This document shows, in pieces, positions 49,020-63,899 of a stretch of 64,000 nucleotides of DNA. The notes under the pieces are model-generated. The model searched no databases. It worked only from the letters and a program-made list of their open reading frames with translations, and was not told the DNA's origin. Location: assembly GCA_905116865.2 (NCBI GenBank), contig CAJHNH020002824.1, positions 79,501-143,500 of the forward strand, in the 5' to 3' direction. How positions within the stretch are numbered: position 1 is the first letter of the stretch; each line of letters opens with the position of its first letter. The DNA is from Candidula unifasciata. Lineage: Eukaryota; Mollusca; Gastropoda; Stylommatophora; Geomitridae. The position numbers and the translations under genes are program-made.

Positions 49020-50760
49020 CATATTTCTGATGCTGCACTGGTATGAAAAAGATGGTTTAGATTTCACACACTGTGAAGAATTAGCAAGCTACAGGTAATA
49101 TGGTCATTTCTGTGTAACTCTCGTACTTAAATTGAATCACTAAACACTTTCAGTACCAGGGAAGTTAGAGTAAATTCTTTGGTTATTCTTTCCAATGTAC
49201 TAATTTCTTTACTCTCTGTCCCATTCTTCTGCTATATTAACCAGTTATATCTCATAAGTTACTATAGTCTATTCTAAAAGTCGTGTCCGAGTTTGAAAAT
49301 GTGTAACTCTGTGTCTGTTCTCTGTAAATGTTTGAAATATGGTGTGCAACCTGTTATTAATCATGTCCTTGTAGGAAAAAAAAAATTATAATCTAAACAA
49401 ACTTTCAAGTTTTTGTGTGTCTTATTTGTGGTATATGAAAATACAGACACTGATTTAAAGCATATACAATAAGCATGTTTGCAGTAAATGGATTGACGCG
49501 AACTTGGGAAAACATCAAATTTCCCGCGTTCTGGAGATAATGCGTGAGAAAAACTGAGACATGCTCATTATGAATAGTGAAGTGCATCCGTCATATACTG
49601 TCATAATGCTGCTTGCTGACTAGCTCGTAAAAGTAAATGATCTATGTCAAATACTGTATCTTTTTCTTGGAGGAGGGAAGTGGGGGATTTTATACAAATT
49701 ATTAGTCCGACAAAAATCACTGAAAGTCGCCGCTGTAAGACAACAGCAGCTCCTGTGCTACTGTATATGACGAAATTAAAAGCACATGGAAAATCTAAGC
49801 CAGCATGCAAAAATTCGTGTTGATCTGTACAGTAGTTTGCCAAATATTTGTTTCAGTTTTAGTGCACAACTTTTGGAACAGACTATACAACTCCTTTCCC
49901 GAAGCTTTATATTTTTTAAATTCCATAAGACTTAAACATTGTTTCTCTAAGGTACAACAACTTTAAAATTTGCAGTGTTTAAGTAAAAAAAAAAAAAACT
50001 GGAACTGAAAGAGTTAACACCTATGACAAATTAAAAATAAATAAAATAAATATATAATACTATTTAAAAACACACACAAAATAAAATAAAGAAATGTAAA
50101 GTTACCAAGTTTTGAAAGCAAACAAGAAAAATTCTAAACAATATATCAAAGTAAAATATAGTCAAAGATTACGTAAATACTTCAATCGCATGCATTTCCA
50201 TCATGTACAAAGCACTCGGTGGAAAAAATCTAGGCTGACTAAAAAGAAAATTGCAGGAACAGGGAGAAGAAATAATGTCAGGTTTACACTAAATACAGTT
50301 TAACTAGGCTGTTGAAATGCTGTGCTGCTGCTACACATGGTCCAGATATCATAACAAGGCCCAGTCACTTATTGGCAATTATGTTGCCTTCTTTTCGGTT
50401 TCATTGTTGTTTTTTGTACATAATGAAAATGCCATTTCACATTTTTTTTTTTTTTTTTTTTTTTTCAATTCCAGTGGTTTAATAAAACAAGAAAACATAA
50501 ACATGAGAACAAAATGAAATGACAAAAAATTGGAAGTAAAAGAGTCAAATGCAGTAAAAGATTAGATTTACTGAAGGAATAAACTTTAAAAAGCGAAAAA
50601 CGAAATCAAGAAATGATATTAAAATAAAAAAAGGTTTTAGAAATGATCTACAACAGAGCAACAACATCAACTGTATCAAAACTGAGGGAATGTCTACAAC
50701 ACGAAACCGAAGAACTAAAGACCAAATGTGTGAACTCAAGAAAGCTAGCGAAAATAAACT
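49020..50760. other. ELAV intron, AT-rich
   Basis: I see no exon. It has A/T runs, including T27-29 at about 50438-50465 and AATAAATAAAATAAATATAT at 50035-50060. There is no sign of a further RRM-coding block on the minus strand. Confidence 0.5.

Positions 50761-50762
<2 letters not shown>

Positions 50763-50840
<78 letters not shown>
50763..50840. repeat. (CT)n microsatellite in an ELAV intron
   Basis: 78 bp of pure CT, which reads as GA in the transcript. Confidence 0.97.
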
Positions 50841-50843
<3 letters not shown>

Positions 50844-51076
50844 CTTGAGAATATAACAAAAGAAAACTTCAAGACACGGTTAATATTTCACTGGGACCTC
50901 TGTGGTTAGAAAACGCTCACTTATAATCTTGTATCCCAATTCAACATACGTGTGATTATTTTTAAATACAATCCCTCGCACCAGAACGCCAGAGATTTCC
51001 CAGGCAGAAAACCAATTGCTAGAGACAAGTGTCCTTGTAAGGTAACTAAAGCTTTCGATGTTTATATTGTCGAATC

Positions 51077-51276
51077 CAGTGATTCTCAACATTCCTAATG
51101 CCGCCACCCTTTCATACAGTTACTCATGTTGTGGTGGCCCCCGACCATAACATTATTTTCCTTTCTATTCATAACTTCAGCGTTTATGTGTTGTTGTTTC
51201 CGATGGTCAGGCGACCGCTGTGAAAGGGTTGTTCGACCTCCCAAAGAGGTCGAGATCCACAGGCTGAGAACTGCTG
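51077..51276. mobile_element. hAT MITE, SPIN/Charlie-like, 200 bp, in an ELAV intron
   Basis: It runs from CAGTGATTCTCAACATTCCT to AGGCTGAGAACTGCTG. The internal TACTCATGTTGTGGTGGCCC and CCGATGGTCAGGCGACCGCT blocks match the other copies. The flanks GTCGAATC (51069-51076) and GTCTAATT (51277-51284) agree at 6 of 8. Confidence 0.87.
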
Positions 51277-51519
51277 GTCTAATTGATCGCCCGATGGGTT
51301 GGTACCTCTGAAAGGTTTACCATACAAGCCGGGGTTTAAATAATTTCTACCTGGATGGCAGACCAACAAGACAGATAGCAGATACCCCGTTCAACTTCCT
51401 AAAGAGTTATAATTAGTGCACTCGTAACGGCCACACCAGGCAGGTGTAAACTGCAGACCTATACGGGAAAAAGCCTACTGTTTGATGATTCCTCGCATCT
51501 ATACTTCTTTCTGGTTTAT

Positions 51520-51785
51520 GGTTTATACAACGGTTCAACATCAGGGCACTGGCGAGGATTATGAAATACTTTGGGTTGATTGTTACCTTCTTTTTAACGA
51601 TTTCCAACTGCCGATGGGTTTGTTTTTTTACGTGCGCAACAATACACACGGGCGTTTGGTCTTACAACCCATGGGAAATTACTAGAAGTTCACATGACAA
51701 AAATCCCAGCCTTTCCCGGAGCCTGAGCCCGGGACCTCCGGCACTCGAGGTGGATGCCATGCCTCTAGACCACTCAACCCCCCTA
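51520..51785 (-). mobile_element. tRNA-derived SINE, family SINE-3 (internally shortened)
   Basis: The minus-strand head at 51785-51720 reads GGGTTGAGTGGTCTAGAGGC and then GGAGGTCCCGGGCTCAGGC (A and B boxes). The middle lacks about 120 bp compared with 16628-17015. The GTTTATACAACGGTTCAACA end is retained. Confidence 0.75.
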
Positions 51786-51859
51786 CTTCTTTCTACGAAT
51801 GACAATCAATACATGCTAATTTGTTTATCATACGGTTTGTATTGGACGTAGGGGCCCCC

Positions 51860-52422
51860 AGTTATTTATTTCTTTAGGCTAGAAGATCATGTTGGAACTG
51901 TTCACGAGACACATTGCTGATGACATGCAGTAGCACTAGATACTGCAAGAAAGCATAATCTTCGGTTATATGCCCAGTAATCACCTCGTGGGATGTAATA
52001 TTTCGTTATTTTGAAGCCCCACCCTGGCTCTAGCCAGGGGCCGCAATCAGGGCTACCAATGCTGGGTCCCCCCCCCCCCCCCCCAGATCTGGGTTTTTAT
52101 TTGACGCCTGGGGGAAATCTGGTTTTTTATATATATATATCTCTCTTTATATAAAAGTGGTAAATGTTTCGTTTCGTAAATGCACATTGTCTATGTATTG
52201 CTTGGTTTTTTGTTCAGCTAAGCTGGGTTTTTCAATGAAAATCCCACTGGCAGCCCTGGCCGCAATATAGCCCGGCCATAAATATGGCCCAATGGCTGAA
52301 CGTGGTTTCTGGGACTTCTCCACAGATGATCCTCATCCACATGGTGGCACTTTGTGTCATGGGGTGTTTGTCGCCACGGGGGATATTTATGTTCTAGTCA
52401 AATGTCCTAGGGGGGTAAAATG

Positions 52423-52454
<32 letters not shown>

Positions 52455-52640
52455 TTCGGTGAAGGTAAAAGCTTGCTGGCCTCTACATGTGGCTGTGGAC
52501 ATATAAGGCATCCACAAGTGATCCCCAGTGCTGTCAGTCTGCTGCTTTTCTGCCCATGGTATCTATACATATTCACATACCAGTGTGTGTCGTTGGATAA
52601 CAGAGCAACAGTTAAGCGGCTAATCATATCTTATGGCGAT
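51860..52640. other. ELAV intron, unassigned with simple repeats
   Basis: C16 at 52069-52084, a short (TA)n at about 52128-52140 and (CTA)n at 52422-52454. The phrase GGGGGATATTTATGTTCTAG at 52379 recurs at 54831, so a further unnamed dispersed repeat is present. No exon was recognised. Confidence 0.45.
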
Positions 52641-52739
52641 CAAGTGCTCGGGACTGAATGTTTTCGTGTGAAAATTCCGCCCAGTCTGCCTCGTTTTGGA
52701 TGCAAGGACAGTACTGAACCGCTAAACGGAGGACTCACC

Positions 52740-53740
52740 GGAGACACACGAAACTGTTCTCCTTATCGGGAATTCCTCTTGTAAAGATAGGAATTCAAGC
52801 AAGAAAAATTGGCAGAGATAAACAAATTGTTCTTCACAACAGAAATTCGCCACATCCGAGAACGCCTTGGGCGCGGTCTGCAGGGAAGTTTGGTCTGCCT
52901 CGTCTCATCTTACTTTGTACCGGGTATAGAGAGTATAGTTTTGGCAAGGCCAGTTAGTTTTACTACGTGTCCACATCATTGTAGTGTGCGTCTCTTTTTA
53001 TTGTTGTTAACAGGCATTCGTTGCTACTGGTGTGTTGAGTTATGATACTGTGAATTTCATCCATCATCCGACCTTATGCGATTTCACTGAAACAGTCAAC
53101 GTGCTACTTACTCATTTCACCGAAACCTAACAGACATGGGCAGTAATGAGGGTTAAACTGTTACATTTATACGCCAAACCGATTAATGAATGACTTCTCA
53201 TTTCAGCGGTTTGCAAAGGTTGCACACGTGTTCATTAAGGGTGCCAATTTGTCTGACCGGTAAATGTCAAACCCTGGTGACGTCAGATGAGACCAAAAGT
53301 TGTAAAAACCTTAAAGTCGATTTTATTGATATTATCAGCATAACGCTTTTTTGAAAGGACACACTAGAATGTGCCATAACAGCAGCCGAATTACATGTAT
53401 AAACACATCAGAAGTAGACTAGGTCACTATATATGACAAAGCCAGCTTGCTACAGCAAAGGAAAACTTGCAAGCGGTACATTCTTCCAGCGGGCTGCAGT
53501 GATTTGTTTCAGTCTCTCTCTTATAGTGTCTCGCGAGAGAGAGAGAGAGAGAACTGCTACATATGGCATACCTGTTGAGAACTCCCTATGGGCAAAAGAA
53601 ATAGTTCTTCTAACCAGAAATTCCTCTTACCTACGGTAGAAGTTCAAGAAAGAAGAATGTCCAGGGATACACAAATTGTTCTTCACAACATAAATTCGCC
53701 ACACCTAAGATCGCCTCAAGCGGTCTGTAATGTTTTTGAT
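52740..53740. repeat. Diverged direct-repeat pair
   Basis: About 120 bp near 52760-52885 (AAATTGTTCTTCACAACAGA, AATTCGCCACATCCGAGAAC) returns at 53610-53735 (AAATTGTTCTTCACAACATA, AATTCGCCACACCTAAGATC). It could be an old tandem duplication or two copies of one element. Confidence 0.7.
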
Positions 53741-54298
53741 GGGAACCCACATCTTCCGCTCAGTCATCCCTGACAGAAAATTACAAGATGCCGTTGTTTT
53801 TTGTGGGATTCAGTTTGAACACACCGGCGACCGGGTCGCCAACTGGCTGGCCGGTAGACGAATACGTCGCTGGTAGGGACACTATTTGGGTCTCTCTTCT
53901 TTGATTGCATCAACACTGCAAACGTTCTTTTCAGAGCTACTCGGTAGTCATTTTATATGGCGCACATAACCTAGCCAAAATTATAAGCAAAAGCTCCCGG
54001 CTTCAGGGATGGTGGTTTAAACGTGACGACATTTCTTTTCTGGCAAAGCAGGTTTTAAATCTTTATGCCCCAAGCAATGCAGTATGTGTGCTTACCATTT
54101 ATCTATGTGCATCAACACAACAAATGTGTGTTGTTATTTATTTCATGTTCCGCCTGGGTGTGAAAAGGAAATAATCTCGGGCCAAATGTATCAAATGCAG
54201 CACCGTATATGCTGTATCTTTGAAATCCATAAACAGATGCCCTTTTTCCCTGTGATTAGTGTCCAAAATTGTGTTTCTACTTTGAAACCATCATTCAT

Positions 54299-54740
54299 TC
54301 ATTCAGTAGCATGTCCCTCGCGGAACCTCGCTGCCATAACAACCCTCCGGAAAACCTTCCTATCCTGAGCAAGATGTCCTGCGTCTGATACACCCATCTG
54401 GAGATCATCTGCCACATCCTGCACCCATCTTCTCCTTGGCCTTCCTCTTCCTCTCTTCCCAGGCATATACCCCTCCATTATTGTTCTCTCTAGACTTCCA
54501 TGACGTTTCAAGTGACCAAAATATTTCAATTTTCTTTGTTTTATTGTCTTTACTAGCCAACCCTCTTCAATATTCAGCTCTTGAAGTATGGATGCATTTG
54601 TTCTTTTCTTTACCCAAGATATTCTTAGAACCTGTCTGTAACATTTATATTCAAATGCATTTATGCGCTGTTCCGCTTGTTTAGTAAGTGTCCAGGTCTC
54701 ACAGGCGTTTGAAACCATCGGGGACCGAAATAAAGAGTTA
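54299..54740 (-). mobile_element. LINE-K ORF2 C-terminus, intact frame, in an ELAV intron
   Basis: The best LINE-K fragment. An open minus-strand frame of about 140 codons reads NACETWTLTKQAEQRINAFE, YKCYRQVLRISWVKKRTNAS, LVKTIKQRKLKYFGHLKRHG, SLERTIMEGYMPGKRGRGRP and RRRWVQDVADDL, and finishes RFREGHATE plus stop at 54301-54299. This is the thumb-to-C-terminal part of a LINE reverse transcriptase. The polymerase core and endonuclease are missing (5' truncation). The unbroken frame suggests a younger insertion. It is in the same orientation as the ELAV gene but bears no splice link to it. Confidence 0.85.
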
Positions 54741-55118
54741 ATGGCACACGACAGCTATGAAAATAATTTCTCTTATCACAAAATGACACTAGCGACGATT
54801 GTCTATCCTTATCTTTTTTTTATGAGCCATGGGGGATATTTATGTTCTAGTCAAATGAGGACACAAGCCTGGCGAATAGCTCCACATGACGTGATAACGA
54901 TACCTACTGATCAAGCTCATTAAGCATTCCAGCGACCGTGAACTGCAAGACTCTAGAAATCCCATTCAATCCTACATAATCACAGGCTTACACTTTTAGA
55001 AAGTGGTAATATTTAGCCTACGAAATATGTTCAGTGTCTAACGAAACAAGGTACTTTCTAGATACTTAAGGACAAAGAAAAAAATGCCAGACAACAAGAA
55101 ACTTGCAAGTATAATTCA

Positions 55119-56702
<1,584 letters not shown>

Positions 56703-56884
56703 CTAAAGCAAAATGAAGGTAAGTGAGCTTTGGCAGGCCTTGTTAACTGTACAGGGATGAAATGGCAGTGCTCCAACATTTTTTGTATGCGTGTATGTTA
56801 AGTCTCCCGAGCAGATGACTGTTGTCTTGTTTGTCTTTCATACTGAAATGCTTTCCAGCATCCCAAAAAATGGCGAAATGCAGT

Positions 56885-57085
56885 CTCGTATCAAAATACA
56901 GACGTATATTTTCAAAATCACAGTGGCCGTCTCTCGCAAAGTGCTTGCAGGTATCCTGATATGTACTTTCTCAATTACAGTGGCCTTCTCTCGCAAAGTG
57001 CTTGCAGGTATCCTGATATGTACTTTCTCAATTACAGTGGCCTGCTCTAGCGAAGTGCTTGCTCGTATCCATACACAGATGTAGT
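56885..57085. repeat. 57-bp tandem repeat upstream of exon B
   Basis: CAGTGGCC starts repeats at 56921, 56978 and 57035 (57-bp period). The units contain TCTCGCAAAGTGCTTGCAGG and TATCCTGATATGTACTTTCT, and a more degenerate version continues to about 57230. In the transcript the array ends roughly 240 nt before exon B. Confidence 0.9.
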
Positions 57086-57409
57086 TTCCCAATTATGCTT
57101 GACTTTTCTGGCCTTGACAAAAAATACAGATGTAAAATCCCATCTGCACTGACTTTCACTGGAGTTATCGCGTCTTTCCAAACTACACTGGCTTTCATTA
57201 GATAAGTGCCGTCTCGTGTCCAAATACACATTTTCCTAACTACAGCAGTCTTTTCAGATTTAGTGTTCACCTACAAATAGTGTTTATCGTCTTATAGGAT
57301 TATATATATGGATGTCCACTCCTGTGTTCGCTGACATCTTTCTTGGAGAACCGTAGTGTCAAATAACAATTTATTTTTATTTGTGCTTCTGCAATTTAGA
57401 AATCATCAT

Positions 57410-57595
57410 GTAGAAGGTGCTTTACAGAACGTTGCTCTCGTCACGACCCCTCTTGAACAAACTCAAGGCACGGCAGCTCTTCCTCCTCGCACACTTTCTA
57501 CCTAGGATGTCTCTCTGTCATGTGCTCATCTTCGTGATGGTCGGCCCCTGTCCGTCTTAGCCGATACCATGGCCACCGCTTGACATGTAGGAATG
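57410..57595 (-). mobile_element. LINE-K 3' fragment in an ELAV intron
   Basis: CATCATGTAGAAGGTGCTTT, ACAGAACGTTGCTCTCGTCA and CATCTTCGTGATGGTCGGCC parallel the minus-strand copy at 39295-39450. The coding part is too decayed to translate. Confidence 0.55.
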
Positions 57596-58054
57596 TCTTC
57601 ATATTTTCCACTATGTTTTCTGTCGAGGCTGTCTAAAGACCAAATGTAGATACACTTCTTTATCACTATTAGCTATCATTAGCTATTCCTGTGTTTTAAG
57701 TCGGACCTTTTCTTTGCTGCTTGTTTTGGCTGATGACGTGTAATATTGATTTCTTTTGGATATTTTAATCCTCTACATTAGATGATATTCTGTCATTAAA
57801 AAGCATATTTTCTTTAACAGTACGATATTTATGACTACCCAAGCTTATCTCAGTGTTGAAATGCAGATAGTCCTGTAGACTTTTCAGACGCCCCTGCAAA
57901 GATCATTCAGTGCCGAATACCATATATATCTTCATCTGGTGTGATCCTCTGCAAAATAAGCAAGATGGAACTGCCTCTCTGTATTTTACTATCAACTGTA
58001 TTTAACACAGCAAACACTGTTTGCCAACTTATCCATCCCTAGATCCTCGGTCCT

Positions 58055-58145
58055 GCCTGGCTGCTGAAGATGAGGACGCAGCATGCATGGGAATGCCCCG
58101 AAAGCTGTGATGTCAGCTCTTGACTCAAGTCACATTGGTCTGAGG
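58055..58145 (+). mobile_element. LINE-N 3' end fragment
   Basis: Reads WLLKMRTQHAWECPESCDVS then S and a stop near 58121, matching the endings at 13-75 and 7433-7494. Only the last 20-25 codons are retained, so this is a strongly 5'-truncated insertion. Confidence 0.6.
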
Positions 58146-58929
58146 ACGAAATATCAGTAATTTCTGTTTTCTCTCTTGTTTGTTCCGCGGCAACTGGTTA
58201 TGAATACAATTCTGCATATAACTCCAACACGGGCATGACACAGCTTGCAAGGTTTTGCTTTTAAAACAAATATCTTTTCCTAAGCATGTTGTCCCTGTTG
58301 TCTTTTGTACGATCTTTTGAAGCGCATTTTGTTAGTCGTCTCCTTATATGGTCCTAATTCTTTTGCTGGCTGCATTTACTATACCATGCAGTTAGAACTG
58401 ATCTTGTTTCGAAATATCGAGGTTTATGTGTGTGTTTTTTTTTTTTTTCCTTCTAATTAGCTTTTGGTGTCACACTTAGAAATGATATTTAAGTTTTCAA
58501 TGATCTACGGTGAAGAAATATCCTCCTTTTTTCCCTATACATGATATCAAAATCTGACACACTCTGGCACATGAAATTTGGAAATGTCGCATTCTGGTTT
58601 GTAAGCTTAATTTATTTTATTAATTTTTTTTTTTTTTTTTTGTTGTTGCAATTTTTATGTTGTTTAGTGTTCCCTTTTATATTTGTCCAGACGTGTCCTG
58701 GATATTTCTGGGACAGAACTCAGTTTATAGATGACCGACTTCTGTATTCTTGTTTGCAATTTTATCACTGTCCTATTCTTTTCTATACTCCTAGAATGAT
58801 TCCCAGCGTCAGGACAGGAAGAGATATCTGGAACAGGCACTTCTGTTCGCTTCTATATAGTACTTTTAAGTGTCTTTTAGACGGACACATAACCAGATTG
58901 TGACCGGTACCATCAGTATTAGAACTCTG

Positions 58930-59012
58930 CGCTGGCTGCTGAAGATAAAGACGGAGCACGCATGGGAATGCCCCAAGTGATGTGATGTCAATTCTTGACT
59001 CAACTGAACTCA
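58930..59012 (+). mobile_element. LINE-N 3' end fragment
   Basis: Reads RWLLKIKTEHAWECPK, then an in-frame stop, CDVNS and the family stop. A LINE-W fragment follows directly on the opposite strand. Confidence 0.6.
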
Positions 59013-59027
59013 GTGTCTTTTATACAT

Positions 59028-59190
59028 CCGCGGTCTGTCTTCTGCGTGATCGTTGTATCTGTGTAACATTGCTCTGTGTGGTTCCCTGTCTACTGCCAGT
59101 CTTGTTACATGGCCAAACCATTTGATCTGCTGTCTACAGATATAGTTTAGTCCTGGGCTAACTCTCCTCATAATATCATGGTTCCTAAGA
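59028..59190 (-). mobile_element. LINE-W C-terminal fragment
   Basis: The minus strand stays open: LRNHDIMRRVSPGLNYICRQ, QIKWFGHVTRLAVDREPHRA, MLHRYNDHAEDRPR. The IKWFGH block matches 46785-47085. It is a 5'-truncated piece. Confidence 0.68.
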
Positions 59191-59199
59191 CCAGATTTC

Positions 59200-60477
<1,278 letters not shown>

Positions 60478-60698
60478 TCACATGGGTTGTCTAAAAAAGG
60501 TTTCTCAGTCAATACACATATATTACATAAATACACATTGTACTATGCATAATGTAGTGTGCGAGTATGTTTGTTAAGAGAAGACAGTCGGGAGGAAGAG
60601 GAAGAAGAAGAGGAAGAGGAGGAGGAAGAAGAAGATGAAGACGACGAAAAAGAAGATAACGATGAGGGAGGTAGAGGAGCAGAAGAAGAAGAAGACAT

Positions 60699-60929
60699 GG
60701 TTAGTTAGTTAGTTGCGTATCCTTTACAGGACGCTGCAGTACCAACAGCCCCTGGCTGTTGTGTGGTTTTTCTAGGCAAATATACGTCCAGTAGTTTGCC
60801 ATTGCCCCTGGACGGTCGGCTTTCTTGACACCACTGTCGAAACCAACGCAAGGCGCATGGCCCGCAGCTGGGATCGAACCCGGCATCCCGGCATTACGAA
60901 GCGTTCGCATCGTCTTAGCCACAGAGCCG
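60699..60929 (-). mobile_element. tRNA-derived SINE, family SINE-4
   Basis: The minus-strand head at 60929-60860 reads CGTCGGCTCTGTGGCTAAGA and then GCCGGGTTCGATCCCAGC, a fine A box and B box. The body has GGCAATGGCAAACTACTGGA, and the 3' end is CCTGTAAAGGATACGCAACT followed by AACTAACTAACC. It is preceded by a purine-rich GAAGAA tract at 60590-60690. Confidence 0.87.
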
Positions 60930-61199
60930 ACGAAGAACACACGACAATCAGAAAAATAGTTTTTTAAAAAATGTTGACAAAATTGGTGTTGACTGTCCAC
61001 CTGCATCTCTGTCGCCGCGGTCAAGCCGTGGGTTTCAGAAACAGGCTGGAAAATCTCAGATTATCTCAAGTTTTTGCTAATGGTTAGAGGGACCTGTTGA
61101 CGTTTCCCGGCCCATCTTCACACTTTCTCAGTCTGATCTAGGTCAGAGGGGTGTCAAGTTGTACTGCTTTCTTCGAAAAGAGTCTCTCGTGTGACCTAG

Positions 61200-61250
61200 G
61201 CTCCGGCTGTTGGTGGGGTGGGGGGGGGAAGGGGGGGGGGGGGGTTAGGG
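61200..61250. repeat. G-rich tract
   Basis: Interrupted G runs (GTGGGGTGGGGGGGGGAAGG, then a run of 16 G). It could form a G-quadruplex on the plus strand. It lies in the ELAV upstream intron or flank. The surrounding 60930-62440 has no exon that I recognise. Confidence 0.7.
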
Positions 61251-62449
61251 CCATTTTGATAATGATTACACTGGTTGCAGTAGCGATATCAATCATGCTA
61301 AAAACTGCAACATGTGCATCTAGAAATGTGTGTAGCAGCTCACATACAGCTAAAGTATCATCTGAACCGAATGTCAACTCTGTACCTAAATCAGATTTTC
61401 TTTTATTGATGTCCAACATTTTTCCAAAGGTTTCATAAAATCACAATTTAAGGTAAATTATTTACCACAAATGTGGCGCCTTTAAATCTGGCATGTTTCA
61501 AACATAATCTTCTAAAGAGCATGTCCTCTAATTGTTATTTAATTATGTTTTGAAATTATCCTGACAACAGTAACGCACATGTGTGAAAACGTTATTTTGA
61601 GAAAACGGCCTTGAAAGATGAGTATGAGATGTGTGCGCTGATTGGCTCAATAAAGCATACCCTCAATAAATGGACCAATGAATTGTGTTCTCTTATGCTG
61701 TTTCTCATGAAATTGGTTGTACGGGCCTCTTGAAACGGAACAATGTGGAACTCAAACGATATCTATAAGTCAACTATAATTCGAGATACAATTTGTGAAA
61801 GTTTTTGCATAAGTAATGAGCATGAACACTTAGATAAGTTACACAAGGTTCAAAGAATGCGGAAATAGAGCTTTCAAACGCATTCCTTTTTAAACCCCGT
61901 TTGCACAGCTGTTTTTCTACTAGGAACAGTTGTAAATTTTGTACAGAAACTCAAAACGGTCAAATTGTCCGATTTATATCTTCGTCCCTCCCCCGCCGTG
62001 GCCTTCGCATTCTTAAAGTTGGTGATTCGTTTGAGGTGGCACCCTCTAGTTCACTAGTTCCGTTTTTGCGGAGATCCATGGAGATCGTCATTGGAGCTAC
62101 AAAATTAGTATGACAAAAGGTGATCCTGAAACTGACATGAAATGTGCCAACAAACACTGTTCTGACAAGTGTCAACAAAGACACAATATTTGGCTGTGTC
62201 CCCTTCTACAATCAAATGTGCAAAAAATCACCACAGAAACAATCATCGCTTGAAATGTTCAGAATGCAAAGCCCCATCTACAGTCAACCTCATTAATATG
62301 AACATAAGCGGCCCCATCATCCATCTATTATTCATAATCCATTAGTCCCCGGTTAGGACAATTTTTGTTTGTAAACAAACTCTGGATTCTTCGGTCCTTT
62401 TTAATTCTTAATGAGCTTTTGCCGTATTTATATCATTACTGTCTAGTCA

Positions 62450-62620
62450 TTATCATCATCGATTTCCACTTCTGCCGTTAAGCAGAGAACAGTTGGGAGG
62501 AACAGTTTGCAATCCACTGCCTGATGAGCAGCAATAGCTATTGTCATTCCTGGTCGACGTAGAAGCTCTTTTATGTCATCAATCCACCTCCTTTTAGGGC
62601 AGCCTCTTGCTTTCACAAAA
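62450..62620 (-). mobile_element. LINE-W extreme C-terminus
   Basis: The minus strand from about 62620 reads VKARGCPKRRWIDDIKELLR, RPGMTIAIAAHQAVDCKLFL and PTVLCLTAEVEIDDDND. It parallels 46935-47080 (VKARGRPRRVWIDD, ANAAHEV-x-DRKLFLPT), so the two define the family's C-terminus. Confidence 0.72.
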
Positions 62621-63770
62621 TTCGTGCTGTGTGCTACGGCGCTCTTGGCAGGCGGATAACTGTTCTGCAGAGAGAAACCGAGCCATCCAGGGAAACAGCC
62701 GGTCTAATGAAGTCGACCATCTCGACTTTACATTCTTTAATGGAATGTGCATATAGTGTGGTAATTTCATAACGTTTTTTAATGAAAGCTTTTTTTTTTC
62801 TTTCTGATAAATAGTGACACAATTATTTTCTGCTAGTTTCTGTGTGCGTGCGCGTGTGTTAAGACAATACTGACCTCTGAACTCCAACCTACGAACTTAA
62901 TCCCATCAAGTCTTCAGCCCTGTAACATCACCGGAGCCCCCCCCCCCCTCCTTTTTTTTCCACCTTCTCCACCCCTTTAGTTCCCCTAACGTGTGTTTCC
63001 ACCCACCTCCACATAGAACACACACTTCACTACCTCCCTCCCTCCCCCACACCCTTTTTTCTGTATTCGCTTCACCGTATCCCTCCCTCCTACCTCCTGT
63101 TTTTCGATTCACTGAAATCTACGTTGATATATGCGCCAGATGGCGCATCATGAACTGGTGTTATGCGGTTCACAAAACGCCCTATTTGTGTTAATGACCT
63201 AGCCAGACTCAGGCTGAGGTACATTAGCATTACTACTACACGCTGTTGAATGACACTGGAGCTTTAACAAAAACGTACGATCAATATTTTTACTGTTACA
63301 CAAAATACAGAATTTATGAGTTGGTTTAGTTGAGTGCTGCAACTTTTTTCTGAAGCTGGCTGTGTGGTTAGAAACTGTAATGAAAAGATATTAAACGTAA
63401 ATCGGGTTTTCCTATTACACTGCAAGATGTGATCTAACTTCTGTTACAAACAGTATTTAAAAAAAAAAGACAGGTAGGTAGAGGATCTTTTTTTTTTAAA
63501 CCCTGAGGCGAATCACGCACATCAGACCTTAAACTACATAATAAGAAAGAACAGAAGAACCCAACATCCTTAGACACCAATACTGACGTGTTTAAACAAT
63601 ACTATAGAAGGAAGAATCACCATCAATTAAAACGTCAGATGACAACAAGACCTATTGGAACCAAACGAAACCACAACTGAACAAGTCCTACACAATAAAG
63701 ATCGCAAATATAAGCAACAGCCCTGAGGAGCTAAAAGGCCTGAACGCGATCGAATTATTTCTTTTTGTTG

Positions 63771-63775
<5 letters not shown>
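62621..63775. other. Unassigned stretch, pyrimidine-rich in part
   Basis: C- and T-rich runs at 62935-63090. No upstream ELAV exon and no other gene was recognised here. Confidence 0.45.
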
Positions 63776-63830
<55 letters not shown>

Positions 63831-63865
63831 GAGAGAGAGAGTCAGAGAAAGAGAGAGCGAGAGGA
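63776..63865. repeat. (GA)n microsatellite
   Basis: About 50 bp of pure GA and then interrupted GA to 63865. Confidence 0.96.
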
Positions 63866-63899
63866 GACCACTCAACACTCGGACTTCACTGGCAGCCTA

